Shown here piece by piece: positions 38,568 through 46,605 of a DNA stretch of 64,000 bases. Numbering within the stretch: position 1 is the first letter of the stretch; each line of letters opens with the position of its first letter. Origin of the DNA: Streptomyces hyderabadensis (GTDB lineage: Bacteria > Actinomycetota > Actinomycetes > Streptomycetales > Streptomycetaceae); the NCBI RefSeq assembly GCF_020404845.1, contig NZ_JAIOJZ010000006.1:145263-209262 (forward strand). The letters run 5' to 3'. The notes under the pieces are model-generated. The model ran no database searches, was not told the origin of the DNA, and saw nothing but the letters and a program-made list of their open reading frames with translations. The translations under genes and the position numbers were made by a program.

Positions 38568-39713
38568 GTGTCCGCAGTCTCCGACCGCCCACCCGTCGCC
38601 CACCACCGCCCTTCCAACGAGTCGCTGCGCGACCGCCTTCCCGTCTTCCCCTGGGACAAGCTGGAGCCGTACAAGAAGACGGCCGCGGCCCACCCCGGCG
38701 GCATCGTCGACCTCTCGGTCGGCACCCCGGTCGACCCGGTCCCCGAGCTGATCCAGAAGGCCCTGGTCGACGCGGCGGACTCCCCGGGCTACCCCACCGT
38801 CTGGGGTACCCCGGCGCTGCGCGACGCGATCACCGGCTGGGTGGAGCGCCGCCTCGGCGCCCGCGACGTCACCCACCGCCACGTTCTCCCGATCGTCGGC
38901 TCCAAGGAACTCGTCGCCTGGCTCCCCACCCAGCTGGGCCTCGGCCCCGGCGACAAGGTGGCCTTCCCGCGCCTGGCCTACCCGACGTACGAGGTCGGCG
39001 CGCGCCTGGCCCGCGCGGAGTACGAGGCGTACGACGACCCCACGGACCTGGACCCGGCCGGCCTGAAGCTCCTCTGGCTCAACTCCCCGTCCAACCCGAC
39101 CGGCAGGGTCCTGGCCAAGGCCGACCTGACCAGGATCGTGGCCTGGGCCCGCGAGCACGGCGTCCTCGTCGTCTCGGACGAGTGCTACCTGGAGCTGGGC
39201 TGGGAGGCCGACCCGGTCTCGGTCCTGCACCCGGACGTCAACGGCGGCTCGTACGACGGCCTGGTCGCCGTCCACTCGCTCTCCAAGCGCTCCAACCTCG
39301 CCGGCTACCGCGCGGCATTCCTGGCCGGCGACCCGGCCGTCCTGGGCCCGCTCCTGGAGATCCGCAAGCACGGCGGCATGATGACCTCGGCGCCGACGCA
39401 GGCCGCCGTGGTGGCGGCCCTCGGCGACGACGAGCACGTCCGCGTCCAGCGCGAGCGCTACGCGGCCCGCCGCGCCGTCCTGCGCGAGGCCCTGCTCGGC
39501 CACGGCTTCCGCATCGAGCACAGCGAGGCCAGCCTCTACCTCTGGGCCACCCGCGACGAGTCCTGCTGGGACACGGTCGCCCACCTCGCCGACCGCGGCA
39601 TCCTGGTGGCCCCGGGCGACTTCTACGGCCCGGCAGGAGAAAACTTCGTCCGCGTAGCCCTCACGGCAACGGACGACCGAGTCCAGGAAGCAGCAGCCCG
39701 CCTGAAGCCCTGA
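38568..39713 (+). CDS. dapC: N-succinyldiaminopimelate aminotransferase
   Basis: This is a 381-aa fold-type I PLP aminotransferase in the succinylase branch of lysine/meso-DAP synthesis, feeding peptidoglycan. PLP-binding features are NSPSNPTGRV, SDECYLELGW and the Schiff-base lysine K240 in HSLSKRSNLAGYR. Arg near the C-terminus in ENFVRVAL would bind the carboxylate. The GTG at 38568 was chosen with GGGAG about 10 nt upstream. dapE of the same pathway lies 2 kb downstream, supporting the assignment. Confidence 0.88.
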   Translation: MSAVSDRPPVAHHRPSNESLRDRLPVFPWDKLEPYKKTAAAHPGGIVDLSVGTPVDPVPELIQKALVDAADSPGYPTVWGTPALRDAITGWVERRLGARDVTHRHVLPIVGSKELVAWLPTQLGLGPGDKVAFPRLAYPTYEVGARLARAEYEAYDDPTDLDPAGLKLLWLNSPSNPTGRVLAKADLTRIVAWAREHGVLVVSDECYLELGWEADPVSVLHPDVNGGSYDGLVAVHSLSKRSNLAGYRAAFLAGDPAVLGPLLEIRKHGGMMTSAPTQAAVVAALGDDEHVRVQRERYAARRAVLREALLGHGFRIEHSEASLYLWATRDESCWDTVAHLADRGILVAPGDFYGPAGENFVRVALTATDDRVQEAAARLKP

Positions 39714-39724
39714 CCCCGCCCCCA

Positions 39725-39790
39725 CCGCTGTGGGCAATCGTTCCGCCCCCGCTGTGGGCAATCGTTCCGCAGGGCGGAACGGGTGGGCAC
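39725..39790. repeat. Dispersed Streptomyces intergenic element with two direct copies
   Basis: CCGCTGTGGGCAATCGTTCC plus GC occurs at 39725-39746 and again at 39749-39770. The second copy pairs with GCGGAACGGGTGGGCACAG as an interrupted hairpin. Variants of GTGGGCA-CGTTCCGC-GGGCGGAACG-GGTGGGCAC are scattered between genes in many Streptomyces genomes, as I recall. Confidence 0.7.
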
Positions 39791-39858
39791 AGCCCTCAAC
39801 GCCGGGCACGGCTCAACAAACGCCCACTGCACCGACGTAGGTAAGCAGGCAAGCAAAA

Positions 39859-39889
39859 CGCCGGGCCCTGGGAACCCCAGGACCCGGCG
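39859..39889. terminator. Bidirectional terminator between dapC and the secreted-protein gene
   Basis: CGCCGGGCCCTGGG and CCCAGGACCCGGCG form a 14-position stem with one C-A mismatch and a 3-nt loop, located 26 nt downstream of the minus-strand gene's stop. An A-rich run (AAAA, T's on the other strand) precedes it, which favours termination of the leftward transcript. Confidence 0.75.
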
Positions 39890-39914
39890 CCGTACAAGCC
39901 CGGCGCAGCCGCCG

Positions 39915-40346
39915 TCAGCCGATCGGAAGCCCCTGCACCGGCAGCCCACCCTTGCCCAGCGCGTCCGTCGGCAGCCCACCCTTCGTGGCGGTCGCCGCCG
40001 TGTCACCCACGAGGTCCCCGGCGGAGCCCGCCGCGTCCCCGGCCGCGTTCTGCGCCGCCGGCGTGGCCTTCTTGACGACCGATCCACCGGTCTTGCCGGC
40101 CGTCGGCACGGCCTTCTTGACGGCCTTGCCGCCGGTGTCGCCCGCGGTCTCGGTGACGCTCTCGGCCGCGGAGGCGGCGGTGTTGCCGACGTTCGCCCCG
40201 TCCAGGGCGGTCAGTCCCCCGAGGTTCGGGGTGGCCGGCAGTTCGGTCGCCGCACCGGCGGAGCCGGCCGCACCGACCCCGGCAGCCGCTCCCGCAGCGA
40301 CGAGCAGCGCGGCACGGGCGATCCGGCGGGTCAGGGGGAGGGACAT
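39915..40346 (-). CDS. Small secreted Ala/Gly/Thr-rich protein
   Basis: This 143-aa protein has a clear signal peptide (basic MSLPLTRRIARA, hydrophobic core, AGSAGAAT cleavage region). The mature part is low-complexity: repeats of TAG/GSVVKKA/TAGKTGG and a tail of alternating GGLP (KGGLP, GKGGLPVQGLPIG). No cysteines or known domain are seen. AAGGAG precedes the ATG. It may be a surface or matrix protein; the function is unknown. Confidence 0.8.
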   Translation of the reverse strand: MSLPLTRRIARAALLVAAGAAAGVGAAGSAGAATELPATPNLGGLTALDGANVGNTAASAAESVTETAGDTGGKAVKKAVPTAGKTGGSVVKKATPAAQNAAGDAAGSAGDLVGDTAATATKGGLPTDALGKGGLPVQGLPIG

Positions 40347-40694
40347 GATGCTCCTTGGACGTAAGTCGACAACGACGATGGAAAATCCGACCGGGCCCGG
40401 AGGACGACCGGTGAGTCACCGGAGAGTGATCGACCGGGCTCGGACGCAGTGACTACCGCTCGAAGGCGACGAAGGTTGCGGCGGCCCAACGTAAAGAGTT
40501 GGTAATGCGTCGCATTATCAGGTGCACAGAAAAACGGGCAAAAGGGCGCCGGTCGGAAAGTCTGCTGAATCCTTACGGCCCTTGATTTTTCTGGGCTTCG
40601 ACCCGTTCGGGGGTGAGGGTGCGAAAGCCCGTGCTCCGCGTCGACTTCGCGCCGAAGCGGGTCACCCGCGCAGATGACGCTTCGTACGGGCGCG
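40347..40694. promoter_or_regulatory. Promoter region of the secreted-protein gene and 3' region of the lysozyme-like gene
   Basis: These 348 nt hold no convincing ORF. The stretch 40490-40600 is AT-rich for this genome (AAAGAGTTGGTAATG, GAAAAACGG, TTGATTTTTCTGG) and carries the perfect palindrome at 40503-40517. It probably contains the promoter of the minus-strand secreted-protein gene. Confidence 0.5.
40503..40517. promoter_or_regulatory. Perfect 15-bp palindrome TAATGCGTCGCATTA
   Basis: TAATGCG and CGCATTA flank a central T. The site lies 157 nt upstream of the start of the secreted-protein gene, in AT-rich intergenic DNA. A perfect AT-containing palindrome here is unlikely by chance and looks like a binding site for a dimeric repressor (Fur-, TetR- or GntR-like). 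The protein cannot be named. Confidence 0.5.
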
Positions 40695-41678
40695 CTACCG
40701 GGCGGAGGTGATCCGCACCGCTCCCGCCGCCCGCTCCGCGCCCTTGGCGCCCGAGGTGCGTGTCGGGTTCCACTTGCTGTCCGTGTTGCCCGCGGTCCAC
40801 TCCCGGCCCGCGTAGGTGACCCGCTGGATGTGCAGCGAGGAGGCGTTGGCCACCGCCCAGTGCGCCAGCTGCCAGCCGCGCCGCCCGCGCTCGGCGTCCG
40901 AGCCGGAACCGCTGCCGCCGGTCACCGGCAGCGTCACCGTCCGCTCGTCGGAGCCGGACGCGGGCCGCGGCGAGGCGGAGCCGCCGCCTGCTTCCGCGCC
41001 GCCCGCTTCCGCGCCGGCCGGCTGGAGCACGTCGTGTCCGAAGTCCCGTACCAGTGCCGCGCGTACCGCGTCCGGCCCCTTCTCCCGGGTCGGACCCGGG
41101 AGCCCGTCGCAGGTCAGGGTGGCCGCGGACCGCCCGGTGAGCGCTGCGGCGAGCAGCGCGGCGTCCGGTTCGTGCTTGGCGTAGGCGTCCGGGAAGGCGC
41201 TGCGCTGCACGCGCTGGGCGGCGTCGGTCAGCGGCAGGTCCAGGTAGCCGGGGATCTCGACCAGGTGGTCGTAGAACAGGCCCGCCGAGTACGCCGGGTC
41301 CATGATCTGCGCGGGCTTGCCCCAGCCCTGTGAGGGGCGCTGCTGGAACAGGCCCAGCGAGTCCTTGTCGCCGTGGTCCAGGTTGCGCAGCGCCGACTCC
41401 TGCAGCGCGGTCGCCAGCGCGATCGTCACGGCCCGCTCGGGCAGCTTGCGCGCGGTGCCCACGGCGGTGATCGTCGCCGCGTTCACCGCCTGCTCCGGCG
41501 TGAACTCGTAGGTCGTCCGCCCGCCCTCGCCGCCGGACACCTTGCACCCCGGTGCGCCCCCGCCCCCGGTGACGTACTGCACGGTCAGGTAACCGGCGAC
41601 CGCGAGCAGGGCCATGGCGGCGGCGCCCGAACGGGCGAGGCGGCCACGGCGTTTGCGGGGTGGGGACGGCTGGAGCAC
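40695..41678 (-). CDS. Membrane-anchored lysozyme-like (SLT-fold) protein, function unknown
   Basis: This 327-aa protein has a basic N-terminus, one helix (SGAAAMALLAVAGYLTVQYV) and an extracytoplasmic domain with ALATALQESALRNLDHGDKD and SLGLFQQRPSQGWG. That pattern (Glu, then GLFQ) is the active-site layout of lytic transglycosylase/lysozyme folds, so Glu in LQES is a candidate catalyst. A Ser/Gly-rich linker and a C-terminal region ending in HIQRVTYAGREW follow. The GTG at 41678 is chosen because a plausible leaderless promoter sits just upstream; an in-frame GTG at 41726 lacks an SD. Confidence 0.8.
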   Translation of the reverse strand: MLQPSPPRKRRGRLARSGAAAMALLAVAGYLTVQYVTGGGGAPGCKVSGGEGGRTTYEFTPEQAVNAATITAVGTARKLPERAVTIALATALQESALRNLDHGDKDSLGLFQQRPSQGWGKPAQIMDPAYSAGLFYDHLVEIPGYLDLPLTDAAQRVQRSAFPDAYAKHEPDAALLAAALTGRSAATLTCDGLPGPTREKGPDAVRAALVRDFGHDVLQPAGAEAGGAEAGGGSASPRPASGSDERTVTLPVTGGSGSGSDAERGRRGWQLAHWAVANASSLHIQRVTYAGREWTAGNTDSKWNPTRTSGAKGAERAAGAVRITSAR

Positions 41679-41684
41679 GCGTAC

Positions 41685-41713
41685 AAGGTACTGGAGGGTA
41701 GGGTCCGGTGTCC
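41685..41713 (-). promoter_or_regulatory. Possible leaderless promoter of the lysozyme-like gene
   Basis: Reading the minus strand, GGACAC (-35-like) and TACCTT (-10-like) are separated by exactly 17 nt. TACCTT ends 6 nt before the GTG at 41678, so transcription could start at the start codon. The -35 match is poor. Confidence 0.3.
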
Positions 41714-41761
41714 GCCGGGTACGCACTCTGCCCGAAAGGGCAGGGCGCTAGGGTCGGGGCC

Positions 41762-42841
41762 ATGGCCGATACCCCGCTTGACCTCACGTTGGACGCCGCG
41801 GAGCTTACCGCGCGGCTCGTCGACTTCCCGTCCGAGAGCGGCACCGAGGAGCCCCTGGCGGACGCGATCGAGAGCGCCCTGCGGGCCCTGCCCCACTTGT
41901 CGGTCGAGCGGTACGGCAACAACGTCGTCGCCCGCACCGGCCTGGGCCGCGCGGAGCGCGTGATCCTGGCCGGCCACATCGACACCGTGCCGATCGCCGG
42001 CAACGTCCCGTCCCGGCTGGACGAGGACGGCGTGCTGTGGGGCTGCGGCACCTGCGACATGAAGGCGGGCGTCGCCGTCCAGCTGCGCATCGCGGCCACC
42101 GTCCCGGCCCCCAACCGCGACCTGACCTTCGTCTTCTACGACAACGAGGAGGTCGCCGCCGAGCTGAACGGCCTGAAGCACGTCGCCGAGGCCCACCCCG
42201 AGTGGCTGGAGGGCGACTTCGCGGTGCTTCTCGAACCCTCCGACGGCCAGGTGGAGGGCGGCTGCCAGGGCACCCTGCGGGTGCTGCTGAAGACGGCGGG
42301 GGAGCGGGCGCACTCCGCGCGCTCCTGGATGGGCGCCAACGCCATCCACGCCGCCGCCCCGATCCTCGCCCGCCTGGCGGAGTACAAGCCCCGGTACCCG
42401 GTCATCGACGGCCTGGAGTACCGCGAGGGCCTCAACGCGGTCGGCATCACGGGCGGGGTCGCGGGCAACGTCATCCCCGACGAGTGCGTGGTCACCGTCA
42501 ACTTCCGCTACGCCCCCGACCGCAGCCCGGAGGAGGCCCTCGCCCATGTGCGCGAGGTCTTCGCGGACTGCGGGGTGACGGAGTTCGTGGTCGACGACCA
42601 CAGCGGCGCCGCGCTGCCGGGCCTGTCGCACCCGGCCGCGGCGGCCTTCATCGAGGCGGTGGGCGGCACCCCGCAGCCGAAGTACGGCTGGACCGACGTG
42701 TCCCGTTTCGCCGCGCTCGGCGTCCCCGCGGTCAACTACGGCCCCGGCAACCCGCACCTGGCGCACAAGCGCGACGAGCGGGTCGAGGTGGCGAAGATCC
42801 TCGCGGGCGAGGAGCGCCTGCGCGCCTGGCTGACGGCGTGA
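41762..42841 (+). CDS. dapE: Succinyl-diaminopimelate desuccinylase
   Basis: This 359-aa M20-family metallo-amidohydrolase hydrolyses N-succinyl-LL-DAP to LL-DAP. Metal and active-site motifs are LAGHIDTVP, GCGTCDMKAG, FYDNEEVAAEL and LLEPSDGQVEGG, with the last His in NYGPGNPHLAHK. The dimerisation (lid) domain lies at about 180-290. ATG 41762 follows AGGGTCGGGG. It is divergent from the lysozyme-like gene and in the same region as dapC, both feeding the meso-DAP supply. Confidence 0.93.
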   Translation: MADTPLDLTLDAAELTARLVDFPSESGTEEPLADAIESALRALPHLSVERYGNNVVARTGLGRAERVILAGHIDTVPIAGNVPSRLDEDGVLWGCGTCDMKAGVAVQLRIAATVPAPNRDLTFVFYDNEEVAAELNGLKHVAEAHPEWLEGDFAVLLEPSDGQVEGGCQGTLRVLLKTAGERAHSARSWMGANAIHAAAPILARLAEYKPRYPVIDGLEYREGLNAVGITGGVAGNVIPDECVVTVNFRYAPDRSPEEALAHVREVFADCGVTEFVVDDHSGAALPGLSHPAAAAFIEAVGGTPQPKYGWTDVSRFAALGVPAVNYGPGNPHLAHKRDERVEVAKILAGEERLRAWLTA

Positions 42842-42909
42842 TCCACCCGGGCCGCGACGGGTTTGGGCCGCTGCGTGGCGGACATGCTGAGGTCCCTTGT
42901 ACGTAACCC

Positions 42910-42923
42910 GCGTAGATCTACGC
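42910..42923. promoter_or_regulatory. Perfect 14-bp palindrome GCGTAGATCTACGC before the LOG gene
   Basis: The palindrome lies 35 nt upstream of the ATG at 42959, just downstream of TTGTACGTAAC, and is a strong operator candidate. It would sit between promoter and RBS, a typical repressor position. Confidence 0.5.
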
Positions 42924-42958
42924 TGAGGTGGAACGATCCGCAACTGGAGGGAGCGCGC

Positions 42959-43717
42959 ATGGCTACCGGCAACCCCGAGGGCAAGAAGCGGCCACCGGAG
43001 GAGCAGCGCCTGGGCCCCGTCCTCCGGCGGCGGGGCCAGGTGCAGGAGAGCACCACGGACCAGCGCCTGCTGGACGAACGCGCCCCGACGGACTGGGTGC
43101 ACACCGACCCCTGGCGCGTCCTGCGCATCCAGTCGGAGTTCATCGAGGGCTTCGGCACGCTCGCCGAACTGCCGCCCGCCATCAGCGTCTTCGGCTCCGC
43201 CCGCACCCCGGTGGACTCGCCCGAGTACGACGCCGGCGTGCGGCTGGGCCGCGGCCTGGTCGAGGCGGGCTTCGCCGTCATCACCGGCGGCGGACCCGGC
43301 GCCATGGAGGCGGCCAACAAGGGCGCCCTGGAGGCGAAGGGCACCTCGGTCGGCCTGGGTATCGAGCTGCCCTTCGAGCAGGGGCTCAACCCCTACGTCG
43401 ACATCGGCCTGAACTTCCGCTACTTCTTCGTCCGCAAGATGATGTTCGTGAAGTACGCGCAGGGCTTCGTCGTCCTGCCCGGCGGCCTTGGCACCCTCGA
43501 CGAACTCTTCGAGGCCCTCACCCTGGTGCAGACCCAGAAGGTGACCCGCTTCCCCATCGTCCTGTTCGGCTCCGCGTACTGGGGCGGGCTGGTCGACTGG
43601 CTCCGCGGCACCCTGGTGGCCCAGGGCAAGGCCGCGGAGAAGGACCTCATGCTGTTCCACGTCACGGACGACGTGGACGAGGCCGTGGCCCTGGTCTCCA
43701 AGGAGGCGGGCCGGTAG
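42959..43717 (+). CDS. LOG-family cytokinin riboside 5'-monophosphate phosphoribohydrolase-like protein
   Basis: This 252-aa Rossmann-fold protein has the signature PGGLGTLDELFEALT and GGGPGAMEAANKGA of TIGR00730/LOG enzymes, which release free bases from nucleoside monophosphates. A charged N-terminal extension of about 55 residues (KKRPPEEQRLGPVLRRR) precedes the core, as in the long actinobacterial form. CTGGAGGGAG lies before the ATG. The same gene follows dapE in mycobacteria (Rv1205). The physiological substrate is uncertain. Confidence 0.9.
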   Translation: MATGNPEGKKRPPEEQRLGPVLRRRGQVQESTTDQRLLDERAPTDWVHTDPWRVLRIQSEFIEGFGTLAELPPAISVFGSARTPVDSPEYDAGVRLGRGLVEAGFAVITGGGPGAMEAANKGALEAKGTSVGLGIELPFEQGLNPYVDIGLNFRYFFVRKMMFVKYAQGFVVLPGGLGTLDELFEALTLVQTQKVTRFPIVLFGSAYWGGLVDWLRGTLVAQGKAAEKDLMLFHVTDDVDEAVALVSKEAGR

Positions 43718-43766
43718 TCGCCGGTCACGGGCCGGGACCCTTGCCGGGGTGAGCGTCCGGGCGTGG

Positions 43767-43790
43767 GCGGGGCCCTAGGCCAGGCCCCGC
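43767..43790. terminator. Hairpin around the folP2 stop codon
   Basis: GCGGGGCC and GGCCCCGC form an 8-bp stem whose 8-nt loop holds the minus-strand TAG of the folP2-like gene. It lies 50 nt downstream of the convergent LOG gene. Confidence 0.5.
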
Positions 43791-44635
43791 CGGGCCACCG
43801 CAGGCGCCCGGTGCCCGGCGATCGTCGCCACCATGTCCAGCACCTGCCGGGTCTCCGCCACCTCGTGCACCCGGTACACCCGGGCCCCCAGCCACGCCGA
43901 GACCGCGGTCGTCGCGAGCGTGCCGATCAGCCGTTCCTTCACGGGCCGGTCCAGGGTCTCCCCGACGAAGTCCTTGTTCGACAGGGACACCAGCACCGGC
44001 CACCCCGTCTCCACCATCTCCCCGAGCCGCCGGGTCGCCTCCAGGCTGTGCCGGGTGTTCTTCCCGAAGTCGTGCCCCGGGTCGATCAGCACCGACTCCC
44101 GCGGCACCCCCAGTCCCACCGCGCGCTCGGCCAGCCCCAGGGTCACCTGCAGGATGTCCGCCATGACGTCGTCGTACGTCACCCGGTGCGGCCGCGTGCG
44201 CGGCTCGGCGCCGCCCGCGTGGGTGCACACCAGCCCCACCCCGTACCGGGCCGCGACCTCCGCGAGCTTCGGGTCGACCCCGCCCCAGGCGTCGTTCAGC
44301 AGGTCCGCCCCCGCCTCGCACACGGCCTCGCCGACCTCGTGCCGCCAGGTGTCCACGCTGATCACGACGTCCGGGAACCGCCGCCGGACCTCCGCGACGA
44401 AGCCCACCGTCCGCCGCGCCTCCTCCGCGGCCGACACCTCGTCCCCGGGGCCGGCCTTCACCCCGCCGATGTCGATGATGGCGGCGCCCTCGGCCACGGC
44501 CTGCTCCACGCGCGCGAGGGCGGGCTCGTCGCGGAAGGTCGCCCCCTGGTCGTAGAAGGAGTCCGGGGTCCGGTTCACGATCGCCATGATCACCGGCTCG
44601 TGCACCGCGAATTCACGCCTGCCCAGCCTGAGCAT
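43775..44635 (-). CDS. folP2: FolP2-type dihydropteroate synthase paralogue
   Basis: This 286-aa TIM-barrel pterin-binding protein has IVNRTPDSF in place of the usual NVTPDSF, IDIGGVKAGPG, LLNDAWGG, and VSLSNKDFVGETL where true DHPS has a SRK-type pterin/phosphate motif. The mycobacterial FolP2 (Rv1207), in the same gene neighbourhood, is reported to lack DHPS activity. By analogy this may not make folate. The ATG at 44635 gives the normal N-terminus (MLRLGRREF), with GAGGAG about 12 nt upstream; ATG 44647 would overlap that SD. Confidence 0.88.
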   Translation of the reverse strand: MLRLGRREFAVHEPVIMAIVNRTPDSFYDQGATFRDEPALARVEQAVAEGAAIIDIGGVKAGPGDEVSAAEEARRTVGFVAEVRRRFPDVVISVDTWRHEVGEAVCEAGADLLNDAWGGVDPKLAEVAARYGVGLVCTHAGGAEPRTRPHRVTYDDVMADILQVTLGLAERAVGLGVPRESVLIDPGHDFGKNTRHSLEATRRLGEMVETGWPVLVSLSNKDFVGETLDRPVKERLIGTLATTAVSAWLGARVYRVHEVAETRQVLDMVATIAGHRAPAVARRGLA

Positions 44636-44829
44636 CCCCTGTGACATCTCCTCGTCCACACCGTTCTCTCGTGCCGTTCCCGACCTCGGGCGCGCGGTCC
44701 TTCGACGGCCGCGGCGCCGACTGTCAGACTCGCATGGCACGATCGGACCCGACACAACCGACTCCGGCGATGCCGCCGGCCCGACTCCTACCGGACTCCG
44801 ACTCCGACCCGACCATGGGGGCCCCAGCG

Positions 44830-45189
44830 ATGGTCATGTTCCTGTTCCTCGTCATCGCGCTGGCCGTCGTCGTGGCCGCGGTGACGCTCGCCGTGGTGAG
44901 CGGCGGCGAGAGCGGGCCGCTGCCCGACGCCGCGCCCGAGCGGGTACGGGACGCGCTGCCCCCCGACCGCCCGGTGGACCGCGGCGACGTGGAGCGGCTG
45001 CGCTTCCCGCTGGTGGTCCGCGGCTACCGCATGGCGGACGTCGACGACGCCCTCGGCCGCCTCGGCGCCGAGCTGGCCGAGCGGGACGCCCGGATCGCCG
45101 ACCTGGAGTCCGCGCTGGCGGGCGCCCGGGCCGCGGCGGCCCACCGCCACGTCGTCATGGACAAGCCGGCCCAGGAGGAGCAGCAGTGA
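44830..45189 (+). CDS. Small membrane protein with DivIVA-like coiled-coil domain
   Basis: This 119-aa protein has an N-terminal helix (MVMFLFLVIALAVVVAAVTLAV) and then RFPLVVRGYRMADVDDALGRL, the DivIVA/Wag31-type N-terminal motif, followed by a heptad coiled coil (LAERDARIADLESALAGAR). It is probably at the membrane, perhaps polar. It matches mycobacterial Rv1209 in position. The stop overlaps tagA (GTGA). ATG 44815 or 44836 are alternative starts. Confidence 0.82.
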   Translation: MVMFLFLVIALAVVVAAVTLAVVSGGESGPLPDAAPERVRDALPPDRPVDRGDVERLRFPLVVRGYRMADVDDALGRLGAELAERDARIADLESALAGARAAAAHRHVVMDKPAQEEQQ

Positions 45190-45770
45190 GCGCCGGGGAG
45201 GCCCTCGCGGGCCCGGACGGCGCGCTGCGCTGCCCCTGGGCGCTGTCCACCGAGGACTACGTCACGTACCACGACGACGAGTGGGGCCGCCCGGTCCACG
45301 GCGACGACGCCCTGTACGAGCGGCTCAGCCTGGAGGCCTTCCAGTCCGGCCTGTCCTGGATCACCATCCTGCGCCGCCGCACCGGCTTCCGCAGCGCCTT
45401 CGCCGGCTTCGAGATCGCCAAGGTCGCCGCCTTCACCGACGCCGACCGCGAGCGCCTGCTCGCCGACGCGGGCATCATCCGCAACCGCGCCAAGATCGAC
45501 GCGACCCTGGTCAACGCGCGCGTGCTGGCCGAGTGGGCCCCCGGCGACCTGGACGAGCTGATCTGGTCGTACGCACCGGACCCGGCCGGGCGACCGGTCC
45601 CGAACACCCTCGCCGACGTCCCCGCCGTCACACCGGAGTCCACGGCGCTGTCCAAGGCCCTGAAGAAGCGGGGCCTGCGCTTCGTCGGGCCGACGACGGC
45701 ATACGCGCTGATGCAGGCGTGCGGGCTGGTCGACGACCACCTGGCGGCCTGCGTGGCCCGCCGGACCTGA
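45186..45770 (+). CDS. tagA: DNA-3-methyladenine glycosylase I
   Basis: This is a 194-aa base-excision repair enzyme removing 3-methyladenine from alkylated DNA. It has RCPWALSTEDYVTYHDDEWG at the N-terminus, LSLEAFQSGLSWITIL with the catalytic-region Glu, GIIRNRAKI, and LKKRGLRFVGPTTAYALMQA. The Cys/His set of TAG zinc binding (Cys in RCPW, His in TYHDDE, C-terminal VDDHLAAC) is present. The start is a GTG overlapping the DivIVA-like stop. Confidence 0.93.
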   Translation: MSAGEALAGPDGALRCPWALSTEDYVTYHDDEWGRPVHGDDALYERLSLEAFQSGLSWITILRRRTGFRSAFAGFEIAKVAAFTDADRERLLADAGIIRNRAKIDATLVNARVLAEWAPGDLDELIWSYAPDPAGRPVPNTLADVPAVTPESTALSKALKKRGLRFVGPTTAYALMQACGLVDDHLAACVARRT

Positions 45771-45801
45771 GCACCCGGCGGACGCGGGCGGGCCGGGTCG
45801 G

Positions 45802-46605
45802 CTACCGGCCCAGGTACGTCGGCTTCGCCTTCTCCACGAACGCCCGCACCGCGATCGCGTGGTCCTCGGAGGCGCCCGCCCGTGCCTGCAGCTCCTCCTC
45901 CTTGTCCAGCGTCTCCGACAGCGAGTGCGTCAGCCCGTACGCCATCGCCTCCTTCAGCGCCGCGTACGCCACCGTCGGCCCCTCGGCCAGCGCGCGCGCC
46001 GTCTTCTCGGCCTCGGCGCGCAGCTCGGCGGCCGGCACGACCCGGGTGGCGATACCCAGCTCGTACGCCTCCTGCGCGCCGATGTTGCGCGGGAAGAGCA
46101 GCAGGTCGGCGGCGCGGCCGGGGCCGACGACGCGCGGCAGCGCCCAGGAGACGCCGGAGTCCGCGGTGAGCGCCACGCCGGCGAAGGAGGTGTTGAACGC
46201 CGCCGTGTCCGCGACGATCCGGTAGTCCGCCGCGAGCGCGAAGCCGAGGCCCGCCCCGGCCGCCACCCCGTTCACCGCGGCGACCACCGGCTTCTCGGCG
46301 CCGGCCAGCGCCCGGACGATCGGGTTGTAGTGCTCGCGCACGGTGCTCATCGTCTGCCCCGAGCCGGTCTCGCGGTCGGCGGCCAGCAGGCCGATGTGCT
46401 CCTTGAGGTCCTGCCCGACGCAGAACGCCCGCTCCCCGGCCGCGGTCAGCAGCACCGCGCGTACGGCGTCGTCCGCCGCCGCGGAGCGCACCGCGTCCCG
46501 GAGCGCGACCTTGGTCTCGATGTTCAGCGCGTTCATCGCCTCGGGGCGGTTCAGCGTGATCGTCGCGAGCCCGTCGCTCACCTCGTAGAGCACGGTGTCG
46601 GCCAT
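45802..46605 (-). CDS. Enoyl-CoA hydratase/isomerase family protein
   Basis: This 267-aa crotonase-fold enzyme has the oxyanion-hole segments AFCVGQDLKEH and AAVNGVAAGAGLGFALAADYRI. At the usual second catalytic-Glu position it has SFAGVALTADSGVSW with Asp, the pattern of PaaG/PaaB-like isomerases rather than of canonical hydratases. The substrate is unknown. CGGAGGGG precedes the ATG. Confidence 0.88.
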   Translation of the reverse strand: MADTVLYEVSDGLATITLNRPEAMNALNIETKVALRDAVRSAAADDAVRAVLLTAAGERAFCVGQDLKEHIGLLAADRETGSGQTMSTVREHYNPIVRALAGAEKPVVAAVNGVAAGAGLGFALAADYRIVADTAAFNTSFAGVALTADSGVSWALPRVVGPGRAADLLLFPRNIGAQEAYELGIATRVVPAAELRAEAEKTARALAEGPTVAYAALKEAMAYGLTHSLSETLDKEEELQARAGASEDHAIAVRAFVEKAKPTYLGR

